64,000 bases of DNA from Bostrychus sinensis (GCA_020698575.1 CM036252.1:31803659-31867658); one strand, 5' to 3'. Positions 1 through 12,913 are shown, counted from the stretch's first letter. Numbers and translations are program-made. Notes: generated by a model from the letters alone, not told the origin.

Positions 1-3000
1 TCAGCTTTTTTTTTTTTTTTACCAGAGACCGGCCCCAAACAAGACTGTGCCTATCTGTTTCTCTGTTACTTTCCATCATAAAATAGTGGGGGGCAGTGAA
101 GGAAAATTTTTTGTTCAGTCTAAACAGTTTCCAGTTGACTTCGACCATGTATTGTACCTTTATTCAGCTTCTTTGTTATAATGACCCAGAATAGTAATGG
201 AAACAGCCCTCAGTGTGGTCTCATGAGGGTAGGAAACAAACGTGTGCAGTTAGTGGTGTGTTTAAACAGTGGTGGTTATGGTCTTCCACACACCACCCAC
301 CTGCCCCCTGTATACCACTGTAGCTCTCTCTGCAGTTTGCGTTTGTGTTTAAATAGTCCAGTTCTGGGCTCACCTGATCCCCACCCATGTATCCCAGTGT
401 GGTTCTGCTGTTTTCTCTGCAGTTAGTGGTGTGTCTGGGGGATGTGGGTCGCCTGGAACCCCCTCCTCATGTATCTCAGGGTGGCTTGTGGGAAGTAGCC
501 CTAAATGGTGTTAATGGCACATGTGCTGAGCGTCTGTGTTTGGACTTATTCTAAACACCCGACGTTTTCATTCCTGACCTGCGTTTGCTTTTGTCAATAG
601 TGATATCATGAATCATTAGTGTTGATGGCATAACAACACATGCTTCTGACGCTGTCTTCCTCATTTTTCAGCTCCTTTAACCCCACGGTCTATTAAATCA
701 CTATTACCAGTCTGACGTTTGACCTCAGACTTGGGCTTCGTGGGGGAAGGGGGGGGGGGGGGCAGTCATGCTACTGTGGAGTTCATGTGGGTTTATAAAG
801 AAGGCTGGAAATATCTGAATGACTCATACACACACAGGAAATGATGTTTAATTTTTAAACCACAGACATCATCACTTTCAGAAATTCCCCTGAGTTTTAC
901 AACCAGTCATTTACCAACCAGTTACAAGACACTGAAAATGTCCTGTCTGCAAACAAAGGTGTGGAGAAAATTTCTGTTGCTCATACCAATTTTTTCCTGT
1001 TTTTGGGTTATTCAGAATAAACCACATACAGATCTTGACCATGGGCTGTGGACTCCAGCTGCTGGTCGTCAGTTTCATTTTGCTCCAAGTAGATTCTCTC
1101 TCCTTTGTTTAAAACACTTGGAGTGACTGGTTATTATTGCCATCATTTCAGCCTAGTGATTTGTGTATTTGTGGATAGAGCTGGCATTGATCTCAGAGCC
1201 TGAACAACTTGCACACGGTGACCTTCGCCCCCTGACACCAATGGTCATCGCCGATACACGTGACATGAGCAGCTGTTTCTTCGGGGTTTCAGCTCAGCGT
1301 CAGTCCTCTCTTTGTCCCCTCTTGCACGTATAAAAGTTCGGCTTTCTTCCGTCAGTCTCCAGAGAACACTGTCCTCTCTTAGACACACCTCTCAGGAGAT
1401 CGTACTGAGCGCACCTCCATATTCCCTGTGGGGAGGTCAGAGGTCAACTGCTGAGGGAGTCTGTCTTTGATTCTGTCCAAAGGAAACCTGTGGGATTTTC
1501 TTAACTGCAGCCTAATCACCACAATAATATATGACTTTATGAAACAGGCTGGATTTCTGCTTTAACTCCATTTATCTGTGATGGTTTTTGTTTATCCTGG
1601 TCTTAATAGACTGCAGCAGTCATTCATTTGATCTAATTATTAAACCTTAACTAGTGCTTATTTATATATCCGCACTAGTTCTGCAGCATTATCAGAGATG
1701 AACAACACACTGTTGACACTAAAACCTGTGCAAGCTCCACAAGCTTAAATTCAAGTCACGTGAGGATGTACTGTAGTTTTATTATTATTCAGACTAAACT
1801 AAAGAGTATTGGATAAAAGCCAGCTGGCTACTGCTGCATAGCGACTTTTTTTGTGTCATGGCCCTCATTAGAATGTACTGAAATGTCTTTTGGGGACATT
1901 CTTCTGTTGTGCAACACTGTTTCAAAATGAATGTGAATCATAGTTGTAAGCCTGTAGTTCAGACAACACTGTTTTTGTTTTCTGATGTCAGGCTAAAATG
2001 ATTTCTTAAAGTAACAGTGTCAACATAATACATATGTTCCTATATAATCATCATTAGTCATTATTTGGACACGAGCGCACAGAAGTGGCAGCTTGCCCGC
2101 TGCAGCTCAACACACTGAGTAACTTCATCTGCTTTACTGTATATTTGATCCAGGATGCCATATGGTGCATATGCAACAACAATGACAACAATGATTCAGT
2201 CCCTTGACATTTGAGGAAAGTCAAATTTATTCAATTATGAGAAGTGCTTCTGTTTCAAAACATTGATTGACGTAGAAAGATTTTTCCTCTGTGATTGGAT
2301 GGCAGTGCATTTTTTGATACAGTGTTCCCACAGACTCAGGAGGGCTATTGGTGCAGTCATTAATTTAAAGTTATAAGATGCACATGAATGTCTGCTCAAG
2401 TTGGACAAAGAACTCGGGAGCTTGGGTCAGAACCTGCTTCTGACTCTCATGACTTCATCTGCTTCATGGACAGAGCAGAAAAGCAGCTCATTTATTAATT
2501 TGTGGTTTATACATGATCTCTTTAACTAAAAGTTTTTAAAAATATGAGTTTGCCCAAAGCTGTCACTCACATAAACATAATGGAATTGCATTAGAAATGC
2601 TAATTATTGCTATTAATTTATTAATGTTATGCCCCACAGCCAAGTTCTTTAGCTAAAGCTATAGGATATTTTCTATAGTCAATAACATTGAGCTTTGTAG
2701 TAGTGACATGGCTTATGCTAAATCTGACTAGTTAGCTGTATTGAATGTTTATTATTATTATTTTATTACTTATTTTTTTTCCACCAGGTGACAGAAATCG
2801 TATTAACAATATTTACATTTTCCGATAATGAAAGGAGGTTGCAAAAAAATGCTTCTTGGAAAGAGAGAAAAGTGAGAAAGGATAGATGTGTGTGTGTGTG
2901 TGTCTGTGTGTTTATGTGTGTGAAGAGGTATGCAATAAAAAAAACATTGTACACTCATTATAATACAAATTTGATACAACAAACAATAATTAAAAAAAAA

Positions 3001-4981
3001 TAGCTGCCATAGAATAGATAAAGAAACAGAACAGATGAAAATCAAATTTTACCTATAATATTCAATTAATATCACTTCTATGATCCAATAATAAGATTTG
3101 TGATGTTATATATCATTACATTGGTGTTGATGGGGATTTATTTATTTATTGTGCAGGTTTGTGTGTTCTTGCCTATGTGGTGCATTAGAAGAGACAAGGT
3201 TTTTAACAAGTTATTAAAATTAAATGCTTACTAATAACATTACTGACCAATAACTCTGTTGGTCTACATAAGGCATCTATATCCTGACTTTTTCGAGACA
3301 ATAGCACATGAACATAAAAAGTCTGAAAAGCAACCTGTCATCTCGGAAAGATGAGTAGTCTTTTGTTGGGGCAGTCCGTCACTTTATTGGGACTGTTCGA
3401 GATGCAGAATCTGAATATAATTTCCAAAGCCCATGCTGTCTAATGCATCTCATACAAGTTACACACTGCTGCCAAGAAACAAACTTCAGCAACTAATGTT
3501 TCTTTTCTCTTTCTGCTCCTGTCCTATGCTGTTAAATATTGATATACATGTGTACTTAATAATATATATTCATTTTGTCATTATAATAATGATATTCTGT
3601 ACTGTGCAACCCTCATTTCTGTGTGGCTCATTTGAGGTATCATAAGCTCTGACAGGCTCAGAGCTGACCCTCACCCCTGTATGAGACGGCTGGATATTCA
3701 CCTGCAGGGTTGCCGGCTCTGACTGACCAAACAGAACTTAAAACCCTGCCAACACAATAAAAAACAGACAAAATCATCAGTTATATGTAAGAAAGAACGC
3801 AAAACTTCACAGCTTCACTAAATAACCAGGGGGAAAAAATCAACACAAAAACAGGTTCCCCACAAAGAGTGTTATCAGACGACCAAAAAGACTTAACTTA
3901 TCCAATACTAACATAAAATCTGAGCAACTACCTTAATTCAAAGAAAATTATGTAGGCAGGCTCTCAGTTACTAAAGCACTTGCTTACCTCATGCCACTCT
4001 TGACAATGTGAAGCAGATTTATCTAATTTAAAACAAATTAAGAGATGCTGTGAGTGGGAGGACACAGCAGTTTGTTGAAATGTGTATTTCTACTTTGTTT
4101 GCCACAAAAATGTTTGTTTTTTTGGTATTTCCTCCACATTGCTTAAAAAATGCTTAAAACAGTAGCCCAGATTTTATCAACTAGCTCAATGTTTTTTTTC
4201 CAGTCCAAGATATTCAGAAGAAGCCCAGTTGGGTGGAAACCAGCCCAATCTGGCAACACTGTTCGCCTGTGACTAAACCATCATTGTCTGCTTCACTCTG
4301 AGCCTCACTGCTGGGGGAGATGTTGTGGCTGCTGAGCGCTGCCTGTAAAATAATGTGTTCTCTCATTGTTTAGTCTGAGTTCTCTGGCCTTGAACCCATG
4401 TCTGAGGCAGGTGTGTGTATGTTGGATTCACATAAGCAGTATTCTGTGGTTTCTCTGTTCAGTATCAGCCCTTACAACTCATTTAATGGAGCTGTTTTTT
4501 GTTTTTTGTTTTTTTGTTTTTTTGCAAATTCTGTCCCACAAAAATATCTTCTGCTCTCATGTTATGCAATGTTAGCCTTTACACATGTCTGGTTGGGTTT
4601 TACAGTAAGTTATGAATAATCTGCCCTTGTTGGACCAGCGGTTGATTGGCTGGCTCTGCACACACTGCTGCAGGGAATGGCTCTAAACCAACACACTCAC
4701 ATGCTCTGAGTAATCCTGCCGGGCAGCGCTGAATTAGGCCAGCCCCTTCAGTGTTGCTGCTTATCATCCACAGCCAGCAACCTGCTCCTAGCCGCGCCCC
4801 ACAGGGAGAACAGCCCAATGGGAGTCCAGCATGAAGTTTGTAAAGGCATCAGTAAAAGCAGGAGGTTCCGGTGAACACTTGTCTTCATGGTGCTAGCCAG
4901 GGCACATTAACACTCGCCAACCAGACAAATGCGGGTAGATTTCCATTTTAGCTGGCGGCACATTGACGTTCACTAGCCACT
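1..4981. other. Non-coding stretch, no gene recognised
   Basis: About 5 kb without a supported exon on either strand. It holds a T-run at 7-20, a 14-base G-run at 749-762 and AT-rich sequence. The short open frames lack family resemblance. The only coding-like spot is an ATG at 1041 in good context, followed by about 20 mostly hydrophobic residues; this is discussed as a possible but unproven signal-peptide start. It lies upstream of sema4f and may be intergenic or the first intron. Confidence 0.6.
2887..2922. repeat. (TG)n microsatellite, interrupted
   Basis: TG dinucleotides with two interruptions. It explains the short C/V-rich open frames seen on both strands here. Confidence 0.9.
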
Positions 4982-5460
4982 AGGGGTGTAATGATATGTT
5001 TTTGCAACAATACGATATGTATCAATTAGAAGTGTTTCGATACGATTCAAGAACGATATTGGCTAATTTGGAATGATATGATTTGATACGATTCAACACC
5101 TTCATATTGATAATCAATACAGCAACTTTTTGCCAAAAAATATAAATTAAAGTTTACTCTCAAATGTAGCACTGCGGCCGGGATTGATTATGTCCAGAAG
5201 ACAGAGAGTGAAGAAAAGTTCAATATAACATTTTATTTAATAAAAAAATGTATCTCCAAAAAGCCATATCTGGTTTTATTTGACCATACAAATTTCTAAT
5301 TTCGATATTTCCAATATTATTGAACGATACTTCATGTGTATCGATATTCACTTCCTAGAAAATGATACAATTCGATACAAGGTCATGCGTATCAACGTAG
5401 TTGTATCATAGGAAAGAAAAAATCAATATATCGATACAGTTACTGTATCGTTACACCCCT
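4982..5460. mobile_element. hAT-like MITE with AGGGGTGTAA ends
   Basis: The left end AGGGGTGTAATGAT and the right end ATCGTTACACCCCT are inverted copies of each other. The interior is rich in GATACGAT-type motifs and carries no open frame, as in a non-autonomous DNA transposon of about 480 bp. The flanks TAGCCACT and CAGCCACT look like an 8-bp target duplication with one mismatch, which is the hAT hallmark. The hAT assignment is inference from that length and the TIR style. Confidence 0.7.
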
Positions 5461-5469
5461 ACCAGCCAC

Positions 5470-5775
5470 TTAGCCCTCCTCTGACCAAGTGGGGTAAAAC
5501 ATGACCCTGGGTGTATATATTTTATATCATATCTCAGAAATGCTTTATATTATTGCGCTGATTTTTTATGACTTTGTCTGGATACTTGTTGCCTATGACC
5601 TCATATAGTTATTTTGGGTTTCTGATGTAATATGAGAATTTTATAAACAGAAATGTATTGGGGTCACTAATGACCCCAGTAAAAGTACCTATTTTTGCCT
5701 ATGTATTTTTATGTTTTTATTACTTATTTTATTTTTTTATTTTTTTATCATTATCTGATGTACCACACTTTTTTA
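5470..5775. mobile_element. piggyBac-like non-autonomous repeat, copy 1
   Basis: It begins near CCCTCCTCTGACC and contains the near-palindrome GGGGTCACTAATGACCCC at about 5654. It resembles two further copies in the window, at 29591-29872 (opposite strand) and 62755-63640. Those copies start at TTAACCC, the TTAA target plus CCC end typical of piggyBac-type elements. Here the target reads TTAG. No transposase frame is present. Confidence 0.5.
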
Positions 5776-7254
5776 AAATGACTGTGGCTGTGGTATTAGG
5801 CTATTTTTATGCTATTACACACTGCCTCTGATTTTGATTCTGTTCCACTCATATCTATCCACAGGCAGTGACAAATGTAACAAAATGTAGTTTTTACAAT
5901 TAGTATTTTATTAATTTTAAATTGTTATCTAAAGACATACACAAACTAACAAAGTTTCACATTAACAACAGAAAAAACAAACAGTGACAAAAAAAAAAAA
6001 AACGCACTAGAAAAAAAAAGGGGGTTTTGGGGGCTGTCTTAAAAAACAAACAAACAAACAAAGGAAAAATTCAAAAACAGTCAAAAGGCAGGATGGCATC
6101 TTATGAGCTAATGTTGATTTTCATTGATATTAGCTATATTCAAAATATGCACAATGCAGTTTTAAAGGAAAACCTTGGTGAGAATTGGCCAAAGTTGCAG
6201 GAAAGTCACAGTGTTTGGACAAAGTTTTATGTAGCTGAGCTCACAACATTGCAAAATCCTGGAGGGACTGTGCTTAAGTTTTCCAATAATTGAATATATA
6301 GTTAATTAATTATGACTGTTAAAAACCAGCCTTGTGACATATCAAAATTAATTTAAAAAGTTTTGTGACATGCAAAAAATATAATATTTGTATTTAATTA
6401 AGGTAACTAGTGGTAGTACACTGCAAAAAAAAAAAAAAAAAAAATCAATATACATTAGTTAAAATGACTTGATAAGAAAATTTCACTTACCCCACAGACA
6501 GATAATTTTGCTTGAAATAAGTAAAAAATAGCTTGAAACAGGAAAGAAAGAAATTTAAACAAGTCAAATAATCTATCCTATTAAGTAAATAAATCCAATG
6601 TAGTGAAAATTACTTGAATCAAGATCAATAATCTGAATTAATTTTAACTAATGTAGATATTAGGTAGTTTCACATTTCTTACAGCTTATCATATAATAAT
6701 GCCCACAACAACATTTTTAATTAACTAAACCGTGGCTAGTGAAAACTTTAACTGGCTAGAAACTTTAGAAAAAGACTGGTCTGAGTGGCCAGTGGGTGAA
6801 AAAGTTAATGTCAAGCCCTGCTGCTCATACATGGCAGCGTTCTGTCGGGGTTGGTCCATGAGGGAAGTCTACAGGGAGGTGTTTAATCTGAACAGCAGAT
6901 GCAGTACTTGTTAATTATCCTGTATTGTAATGTTTTCTCTTGACTGTAAAATGACAGTGTGTGTGTGTGACTGTGGCTCATGAGACAGGAAGTGGCTGCT
7001 CACTCAGCGGAGAGACAATCAAACACTGGGAACAATGAGAGAGGTTTCCAAACACCAGCCCACACTCTACTAGCTACTATTGTCTGAGTACTGTTCATAG
7101 TAACATGAGGTGGTGCTCTGGGAGGTTCTGGTGATGTCTGAATGGCATATTTCTGTCTGGAATATGGCTTCACTTGTTCTGCATCCTGGCGCAGAGGCTG
7201 TGAGCAGATGACAGCAGCTTCACCAAAATAATAATAGTTCATAAAGCTGTTCAT
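5776..7254. other. AT-rich non-coding stretch
   Basis: Contains A-runs near 5989-6001 and 6425-6444 and no exon that I can support. The 88-codon frame at 6027-6293 and the 60-codon frame at 6732-6914 match no family I recognise and lack splice or codon-bias support. Confidence 0.5.
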
Positions 7255-7470
7255 CCACTAACAAGAAAGTTGTGGGTTAAAAACCCCCGCTCCCACCATT
7301 GCATACTGTTGTTGTGTCTTTAGGCAAGGCTTAACCCACCTTGCCTCCAGTGTGTGTGTACACTGGTGTATGAATGTGTGAGTGCTTGTAAGTGTGAATG
7401 GTTCCTTGATGTAACGTGCTTTGAGTACCCATGAAGGTGAAAAAGCTCTGTATAAATGTGACTGTAGAGA
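7255..7470 (+). mobile_element. tRNA-derived SINE, 5'-decayed
   Basis: The B-box-like GTGGGTTAAAAACCCC, the following CATACTGTTGTTGTGTC, and the tail ending in a GTGCTTTGAGT...GCTCTGTATAAAT motif match the better preserved SINE at 18449-18778. The A-box end is degraded. This is a dispersed fish SINE family with a tRNA head. Confidence 0.65.
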
Positions 7471-7814
7471 TGTGGAGATAGTACTATCATAAGGATTCAG
7501 AAAAAACGTTTATGGCACACAAGTTTATTTTTGACATAATGACTCCTTCAGCAAGACAAAGGGATAATGAGTATTTACCAACAGGATTGGAACTTTCAAA
7601 AAATAAAGAAGTGATTTCTGTAGCTATACATTTGAAATTCTGTAATCTGTTTGTTTTCTTTTTTTTCCACACATTTAACATTACACTGTTCTGGATCACA
7701 GTTCACCATCAACACCAGCTAAGAGCTGTTAGCCTTCATCAAACAATCTGATATTCCCAGAGAGTTAAGAAGGAGGATACAGAGAGGATTTGATGGCAAA
7801 ATTTGGCAAAATCT

Positions 7815-8158
7815 GTGGGACAGTGGCAGAGCAATTAGTGCTCTCTCCTCGCAGCAAAGAGATTGTGAGTTCAATCTTTGGACTGGCCAAATCTCAATCA
7901 CGACTCTCAATCTCTTTGGGTGGAGTCTCCCCGTGTTACTGTAGGTTCTCTTCAGGTACTCCGTCTTCCTCCCACCAAGGCCCCCTAGTGAATAATTGTG
8001 AGAGTGAATGGTTGTCTTCCAGAGTGTGTATCTGTGTCAGCCCTGGGACTAACTGGCCCCAGTCCTGGGTGTACCCTGCCTAAGGGCCATTGTAACTGGG
8101 ATAGGCTCCAGTATCTGTGACCCCTAACAGGAATAAGTGGAAGAAGATGAATAAATGG
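7815..8158 (+). repeat. Dispersed tRNA-headed repeat (common fish family)
   Basis: Opens with CAGTGGCAGAGCAATTAGTG (a decayed CAGTGGTTAGCGC-type head) and a GTGAGTTCAATC B-box-like motif. It runs through CCCCGTGTTACTGT and ends in GGGATAGGCTCCAGTATCTG...GAAGAAGATGAATAAATGG. This series of landmarks is well known from abundant teleost repeats. A reverse-strand relative lies near 60280-60585. It is about 340 bp and not coding. Confidence 0.65.
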
Positions 8159-8159
8159 A

Positions 8160-8795
8160 CTGGGTTGTCCAAATGGCCCGGAGGCCAAATGTGGCCCATG
8201 GACCATTTTTTTATTGGCCCTCAGACTTTTTTCTCAACTGGCCCACAGTCGTTTTTTACTGCAAGGTAAAAGGCTGGATGACTGAGTCTATATACAGTCA
8301 AAAGTGACTCTCTGTAAGCCATTTTTCCAAGAAGTCATGATGTGATTGATTTTCTCTTATCTCTTCTCCTACCAGAGCCCTCTTTGTTGCTGCCCCCTAA
8401 TGGCACTGCAGCAGCAGGGCTCCCCAGGTGTAGACAGGGGTCTATACTGTATTCACACAGCAGTTACATATGGAGTTACGTATGGAGTTGTTATTTCAAG
8501 ACATCAATAGCTCCATAACAAACAGTTTTCTTTATGAGATGGCCCTGGCATTAGGAAATTTGTGGTTGGTAGTGCCAAAACAAAATTAAAAATCATGCCA
8601 TACGTGCCAGTCCCAAACTTGGATAAATGTGTTGTTGCCGAAGAGCATCTGGAGACCTGTGAAGTAAAGGGAGCAGCAGAATAGGACTTGCTATAATGAA
8701 GAGGAAAAATTCACCTCTAGTGAGTGGCCCTCCTCTGCATTTGTTTTTCAATATGTGGCCCTCTATGTCAACAAGTCTGGACCCCCTGCTAGAGG
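8160..8795. mobile_element. hAT-like MITE candidate (GGCC-rich ends)
   Basis: The left end has GTCCAAATGGCCCGGAGGCC and the right end has GTGGCCCTCTATGTCAACAAGTCTGGACCCCC, the usual style of hAT-type elements that end in CCGGCCCGCGGGCC-like motifs. The boundaries and target duplication are not clear, so this is a family-style call only. Confidence 0.4.
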
Positions 8796-9109
8796 ATTTC
8801 TGAACATTTCTTAAACAAACCTTTGATGTTTGTCTTATTGCTATTTTCAAAAAACTCATTTTTAACTGTTCTCACTGTCACTTTATATCAGTCCAAAAAA
8901 TCAGTTTATCGGCCGTCAGCTGCTCTGATTTTTAACAATCTGCATCAGCATCAACCATAGAAAAACTTATATTGGTTGACCGCTACTCTCATCACCCAAG
9001 AGCTCTACCCCAGGGCTCAAAAGTGTCACCCCCTCACTCTCTGCTGGGACGATGGCCTCTGTGGCTGCGTCTCCAAATCCACAGCAGCCTTCAGACCTCA
9101 GCCCTCACG

Positions 9110-9500
9110 TCAGTTTCACCACCGCCGACTGGTGCGGAACAATGCAGAGGAAACAGCAGCTGCTCGGAGCGCTCTGTGGATCTGAAACCGCGCAGCTGTG
9201 TCCTGTGTGTGTGCGGGGGGTGTGAGGGGGTAGCGCACGCCTCTCTGCCTCTCTCCGCCCCGTCAGTTTTGATTGACACGTACAGCAGGCAGGTGTAATA
9301 ATGCAGCCCGTCCTGAGAGTAAAGCGCGGCTGTATGAAGGCGCTAATGGTCCCTGTCTGCGCTCAGCCATGTTTAATGTATGATGAATGAATGAATGATT
9401 GATGTGTGAGGGGCTGGGCGGTGAATCTGCTGAATCTGGTCGGTGGCTGTGAGTTCAGGTGCCAGCTCTCCTCTCCTCTGTGTCGCTGCCGTTGAGAGGC
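9110..9500. promoter_or_regulatory. CpG-rich stretch, possible promoter or 5' exon
   Basis: Roughly twenty CpG pairs fall within about 240 bp (9121-9360), while the surrounding kilobases are AT-rich and CpG-poor. Unmethylated CpG clusters usually mark vertebrate promoters. It sits 3.3 kb upstream of the first recognised sema4f exon and could be its promoter or first exon. No TATA box or confident first exon was found, so this is inference. Confidence 0.3.
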
Positions 9501-10667
9501 CAGACGACGAGCAGCAGCATTCTGGACTAACTGCAGCTGAGCAGAGCAGTTTTGCTAAGCCCATTGTAAAGTGTGTTACAGTAATCTAAACAAAAAGCAT
9601 GGATTCAACGCTAACCGTGATTTAAGCTCCCTACTCAGCTGGACTTTCCTCTCTTTTAACAGTGTGATAATGTTGTCTCCTCCTCAAAAACAGACCAGGA
9701 GTTTCTTTTACACGTTGAGTAATCTTGTATGTTGAAGCGCTGCCCTTCTCAAGAGCTGAAAACATTCTGTCTCACAGATCTACATAGACACATGAAACCA
9801 GGAAGTGCTCCTGCGCGTTTCTAAAGCCCATACACCATCAACACCTTATCCAAGTATTCTCTGCAAAGTTACAGCAACAGCTCTACATGTCAGGATTTCA
9901 CATGGTGTCTCATTAGTGTTCTCATTTCTAATCTGATTTCATTAGTGAGTCTGAAATCAATTTATGACCAAAAGATTGCATTTGATAAGCCATATACTGT
10001 CACAGCTGTAAAGGATATTATAATTAACATATGCACATGAAGGCATTTAGGACATTTTCTCAGATCTGCCCCTCTTTCCCTGGTCCACAGTATCTGTCAC
10101 TGCTCAGACTGTTTTTGATCATGTAGTCAAGACATGCTGGTATTTAAACAGAAGCTGTAAATGTCTATTACATGAAATGCCAGAACGTTCTTGGACACAA
10201 GCTGTTTCTAGTCATTATAAATCAACCAGAACATGTCTATAGACTATAGTGGATGGGTTTATTAGCAGCCATTGCAATTGTCCATCGTTCTCTGAGGAGA
10301 AGCGTGACGAGAGGTGGCCCCTCTGGAGTGTGGGGGAGGTGAGGTCCTGGGAGCCTTTCCCGTCAGAGAGCAGATACTTCTGGGACTATTGCCACGTGTG
10401 TATTTATTAGGACCAGACAGTGCCCTCAGGTGCGGTGTGGTTGAGCTGTGTTCTGTGTGAGTGGCAGATGGTGCAGCTCTAAGAGGAAACCCTCAGCAGG
10501 TGGAGGGAGCATGTGTTACATACATGTGGATATGAACATGTCCTGGAGTGAGGTGGGGACACAAGGACAAGTGTACAGGCTGCCTCTGGCCTGTGTTACT
10601 GCACTGAGCATGTGTAACTCACGTCTTTACTGCAGAACTTAAAAATCTCTTCTGTGCATGTGAACAG

Positions 10668-10718
10668 CAGTAGCTCTGGGGGTAGAGCTGGTCACCCACT
10701 AATCAGAAAGTTCCTGTG
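10668..10718 (+). mobile_element. SINE head fragment
   Basis: AGCAGTAGCTCTGGGGGTAG matches the A-box region of the tRNA-derived SINE at 18449 (GGCAGTAGCTCAGTCGGTAG), and CCCACTAATCAGAAAGTT follows as in that family. The copy stops before the B box, so only the head is present. Confidence 0.5.
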
Positions 10719-10732
10719 GTGCTATTTTCATT

Positions 10733-10736
10733 TATT

Positions 10737-10820
<84 letters not shown>
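10733..10820. repeat. (TTA/ATT)n microsatellite
   Basis: A short TTTA stretch followed by about 25 uninterrupted ATT units. Confidence 0.95.
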
Positions 10821-10821
<1 letters not shown>

Positions 10822-11212
10822 TAGTAGAACTTACTACTACTTATTAGTAATTGTTGTAGTAGTTGTAGTAGTATAAGAAATAGCATGTCTTTAGCTACAG
10901 TTCCACTAACCTTTCAGGCTGGGTTTGTCAGAATATCTTTCCTGCAAAGGGCTCATCTCAGCAGTGCCTTGTGATATGGATATTGAATGTTTTATTTGAA
11001 TACATTTGCATGGTACTGTGGTGCCCTTCATCAGGTTATGGTGCATTTAGGCAAATGAGTTTGCTTCATAGAAACACACGCCTTCTGTGATTGGTTGATT
11101 TAAAGGAAGTGGCGTCCCTCTGTGTTTAAATCAGATCAGTGGCAGTGGCTCTGAGTAGATGGGTCTGAGCGAATGAGAGACAACAGTGATGCGTGTGGAG
11201 CTAGGGTCGGCT

Positions 11213-11258
11213 CACACACACACACACACACACGCACACACACACACACACGCGCGCG
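11213..11258. repeat. (CA)n microsatellite ending in CG repeats
   Basis: CA dinucleotides interrupted by CG, ending in CGCGCGCG. It explains the V/C-rich antisense frames here. Confidence 0.95.
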
Positions 11259-11910
11259 TTCTCTCGGAGTGGGAGGCGCAGATGGGAGCTGAGTGCAAAA
11301 GCATGTTACGGTGCCATTTATCTGCACAGACCTGGAGTGGCATCTGGAGCCCCTCCCAACACAACAGGACTCTTCCATCAACAAATGATTCCACTCTGTT
11401 ATGTTCCAACAATTTTATTTAATTTTATTTTTTATTTAATTTAAATGTTATTTTATTATTTTTTATGTTTTGTTTTATTAAATTTTTTATCTTTTTTTTT
11501 ATGGATCTGCTATACATTAAAAATAATGTACTGCTCTAATGTGCCATATATGACTCACCTGCAGCAGAAGTAGCAGTATATCTGAGGTCTCAGTGAGTGC
11601 AGCCGGGGTTTGCGTAGTTCCCCTCTAAGTATTCTGTGCTGACTCCTAACCTGGGGCAGTAGAGGTTAGTCATGACCACTCCACTGTGGGTCGTACTGAA
11701 ATTCCTATGTTCTAATTCTGGAATGTTCTGAAACTCGTTTCACAGTGGAAGTGACCCAAAACCATCAGTGGTCAGAGGAAACAACACCTTCTCTCTTCTC
11801 TTTTTCCACATCCCTGACCTTTTTATAAAGATCTAAAACTTCAGAACTCTGCAAACACTTTTGAGTTTACTGTTGGACTGAGTAAACTGAGCCATCATAG
11901 GTTTTGCACA

Positions 11911-12533
11911 GTGGTCCTGACCTGCAACATCAACATAGATCTTGTCCACTTTTTTAATCTTGCCTTAAAAAGAAACCCATTCCTCAAATTAAAAAATAGA
12001 AGCAATGAAGCAAAAAGAAGCATGACAACTGTTTCTGTCCACTAGAAAAATAAAAGCAGATTATTTTTTAAATGTGTTGCTTCTTCAAAAAGAAACCCAC
12101 CTCTAAAATGAAAAAGAGTCCATTAAAATAACAGACAGTCTTAAATTTTTCCAAAAATGTCTTCCCCTTTTAAATTACGGCTGCTACAAATTTTAAAAGG
12201 ATTCAGCTAATTTTAGGTTGATAAATGGATATTTTTTATCAAGCTTTTTAAAAATTGAGACATATCTTTATCTTAATTCATTCATTTACATTTTTAGAGG
12301 TGGGCTTATTTTTTAAAGCGACACATTTAAAAATCTTCCTCTGCTTTTATTTTTCTTGGGGACAAACAAGTTTGATGATGCTCTTTTTTAATATAGACAT
12401 TTATTTAAACTTTTTGTCTATTCTTTTTTAATTTGTGGGATGGATTTTTTTTTTAGGGCAACATTTCAATAAAACAAAACAAAAATAAAAACAAAACTTT
12501 CTATTCCTATTTTGATGTTGCACCTCAGGGCCA
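11911..12533. mobile_element. TIR MITE family 'GTGG-CATCAA', copy 1
   Basis: The left end GTGGTCCTGACCTGCAACAT is mirrored by the right end ATGTTGCACCTCAGGGCCA. Inside are AAAATAAAAGCAGA near the left and TCTGCTTTTATTTTTC near the right, again inverted. The interior matches the element at 14963-15480 over most of its length, including AAGCTTTTTAAAAATTGAGA. There is no open frame. The transposase superfamily is not identifiable from these ends. Confidence 0.65.
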
Positions 12534-12767
12534 AAAGTCCATTATTCCTAACATAAGGGTCTACAGTCATCATTTCCCAGACAGTTCATGTTTTTTTTCT
12601 TTGGTCATCTGTTAGAAACATCATAAAGTTATGGTTGAATTTTCATGAAAAGTCAGTAATGGGACAAGAATTAAAAGGTTTGGTTAAGGAAAAGCTGAAG
12701 TGAAGTGCAGTAAAAAACATATGAAGATGTGTCAGACTGATGTGTCCTGTCTGTGTCCTGTCTGCAG

Positions 12768-12913
12768 GTACCGTACTGGGCCCGGAGCATTTTGGAGGAG
12801 TGTCCAACTTCAGCACGTTCCTCCTGAACCAGAGCTCAGGTGTGCTTTACCTGGGGGGCAGGGACTCTCTCCTGGCCGTGGACACCTCCAGGCCCACCGA
12901 GAAACCACGCAAG
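12768..12913 (+). CDS. sema4f: sema4f exon: start of sema domain
   Basis: Follows a TCTGCAG acceptor and ends at AAG|GTACAC. It encodes about 49 residues, with VSNFSTFLL and LYLGGRDSLLAVD, the first blade of a semaphorin propeller. The exon enters in mid-codon (its first two bases complete a codon), so a coding exon must lie upstream. Confidence 0.88.

Larger units (their letters stand above)
9501..11910. other. Non-coding stretch with simple repeats
   Basis: No supported exon. It holds a SINE-head fragment, an ATT tract and a CA tract, listed separately. The rest is unremarkable AT-rich sequence. Confidence 0.55.

Noticed and set aside
6027..6293. 88-codon frame as a gene
   Set aside because: No recognised motif, borders an A-rich region, no splice or codon evidence.
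6732..6914. 60-codon frame with Trp- and Cys-rich residues
   Set aside because: No family resemblance; length is expected by chance.
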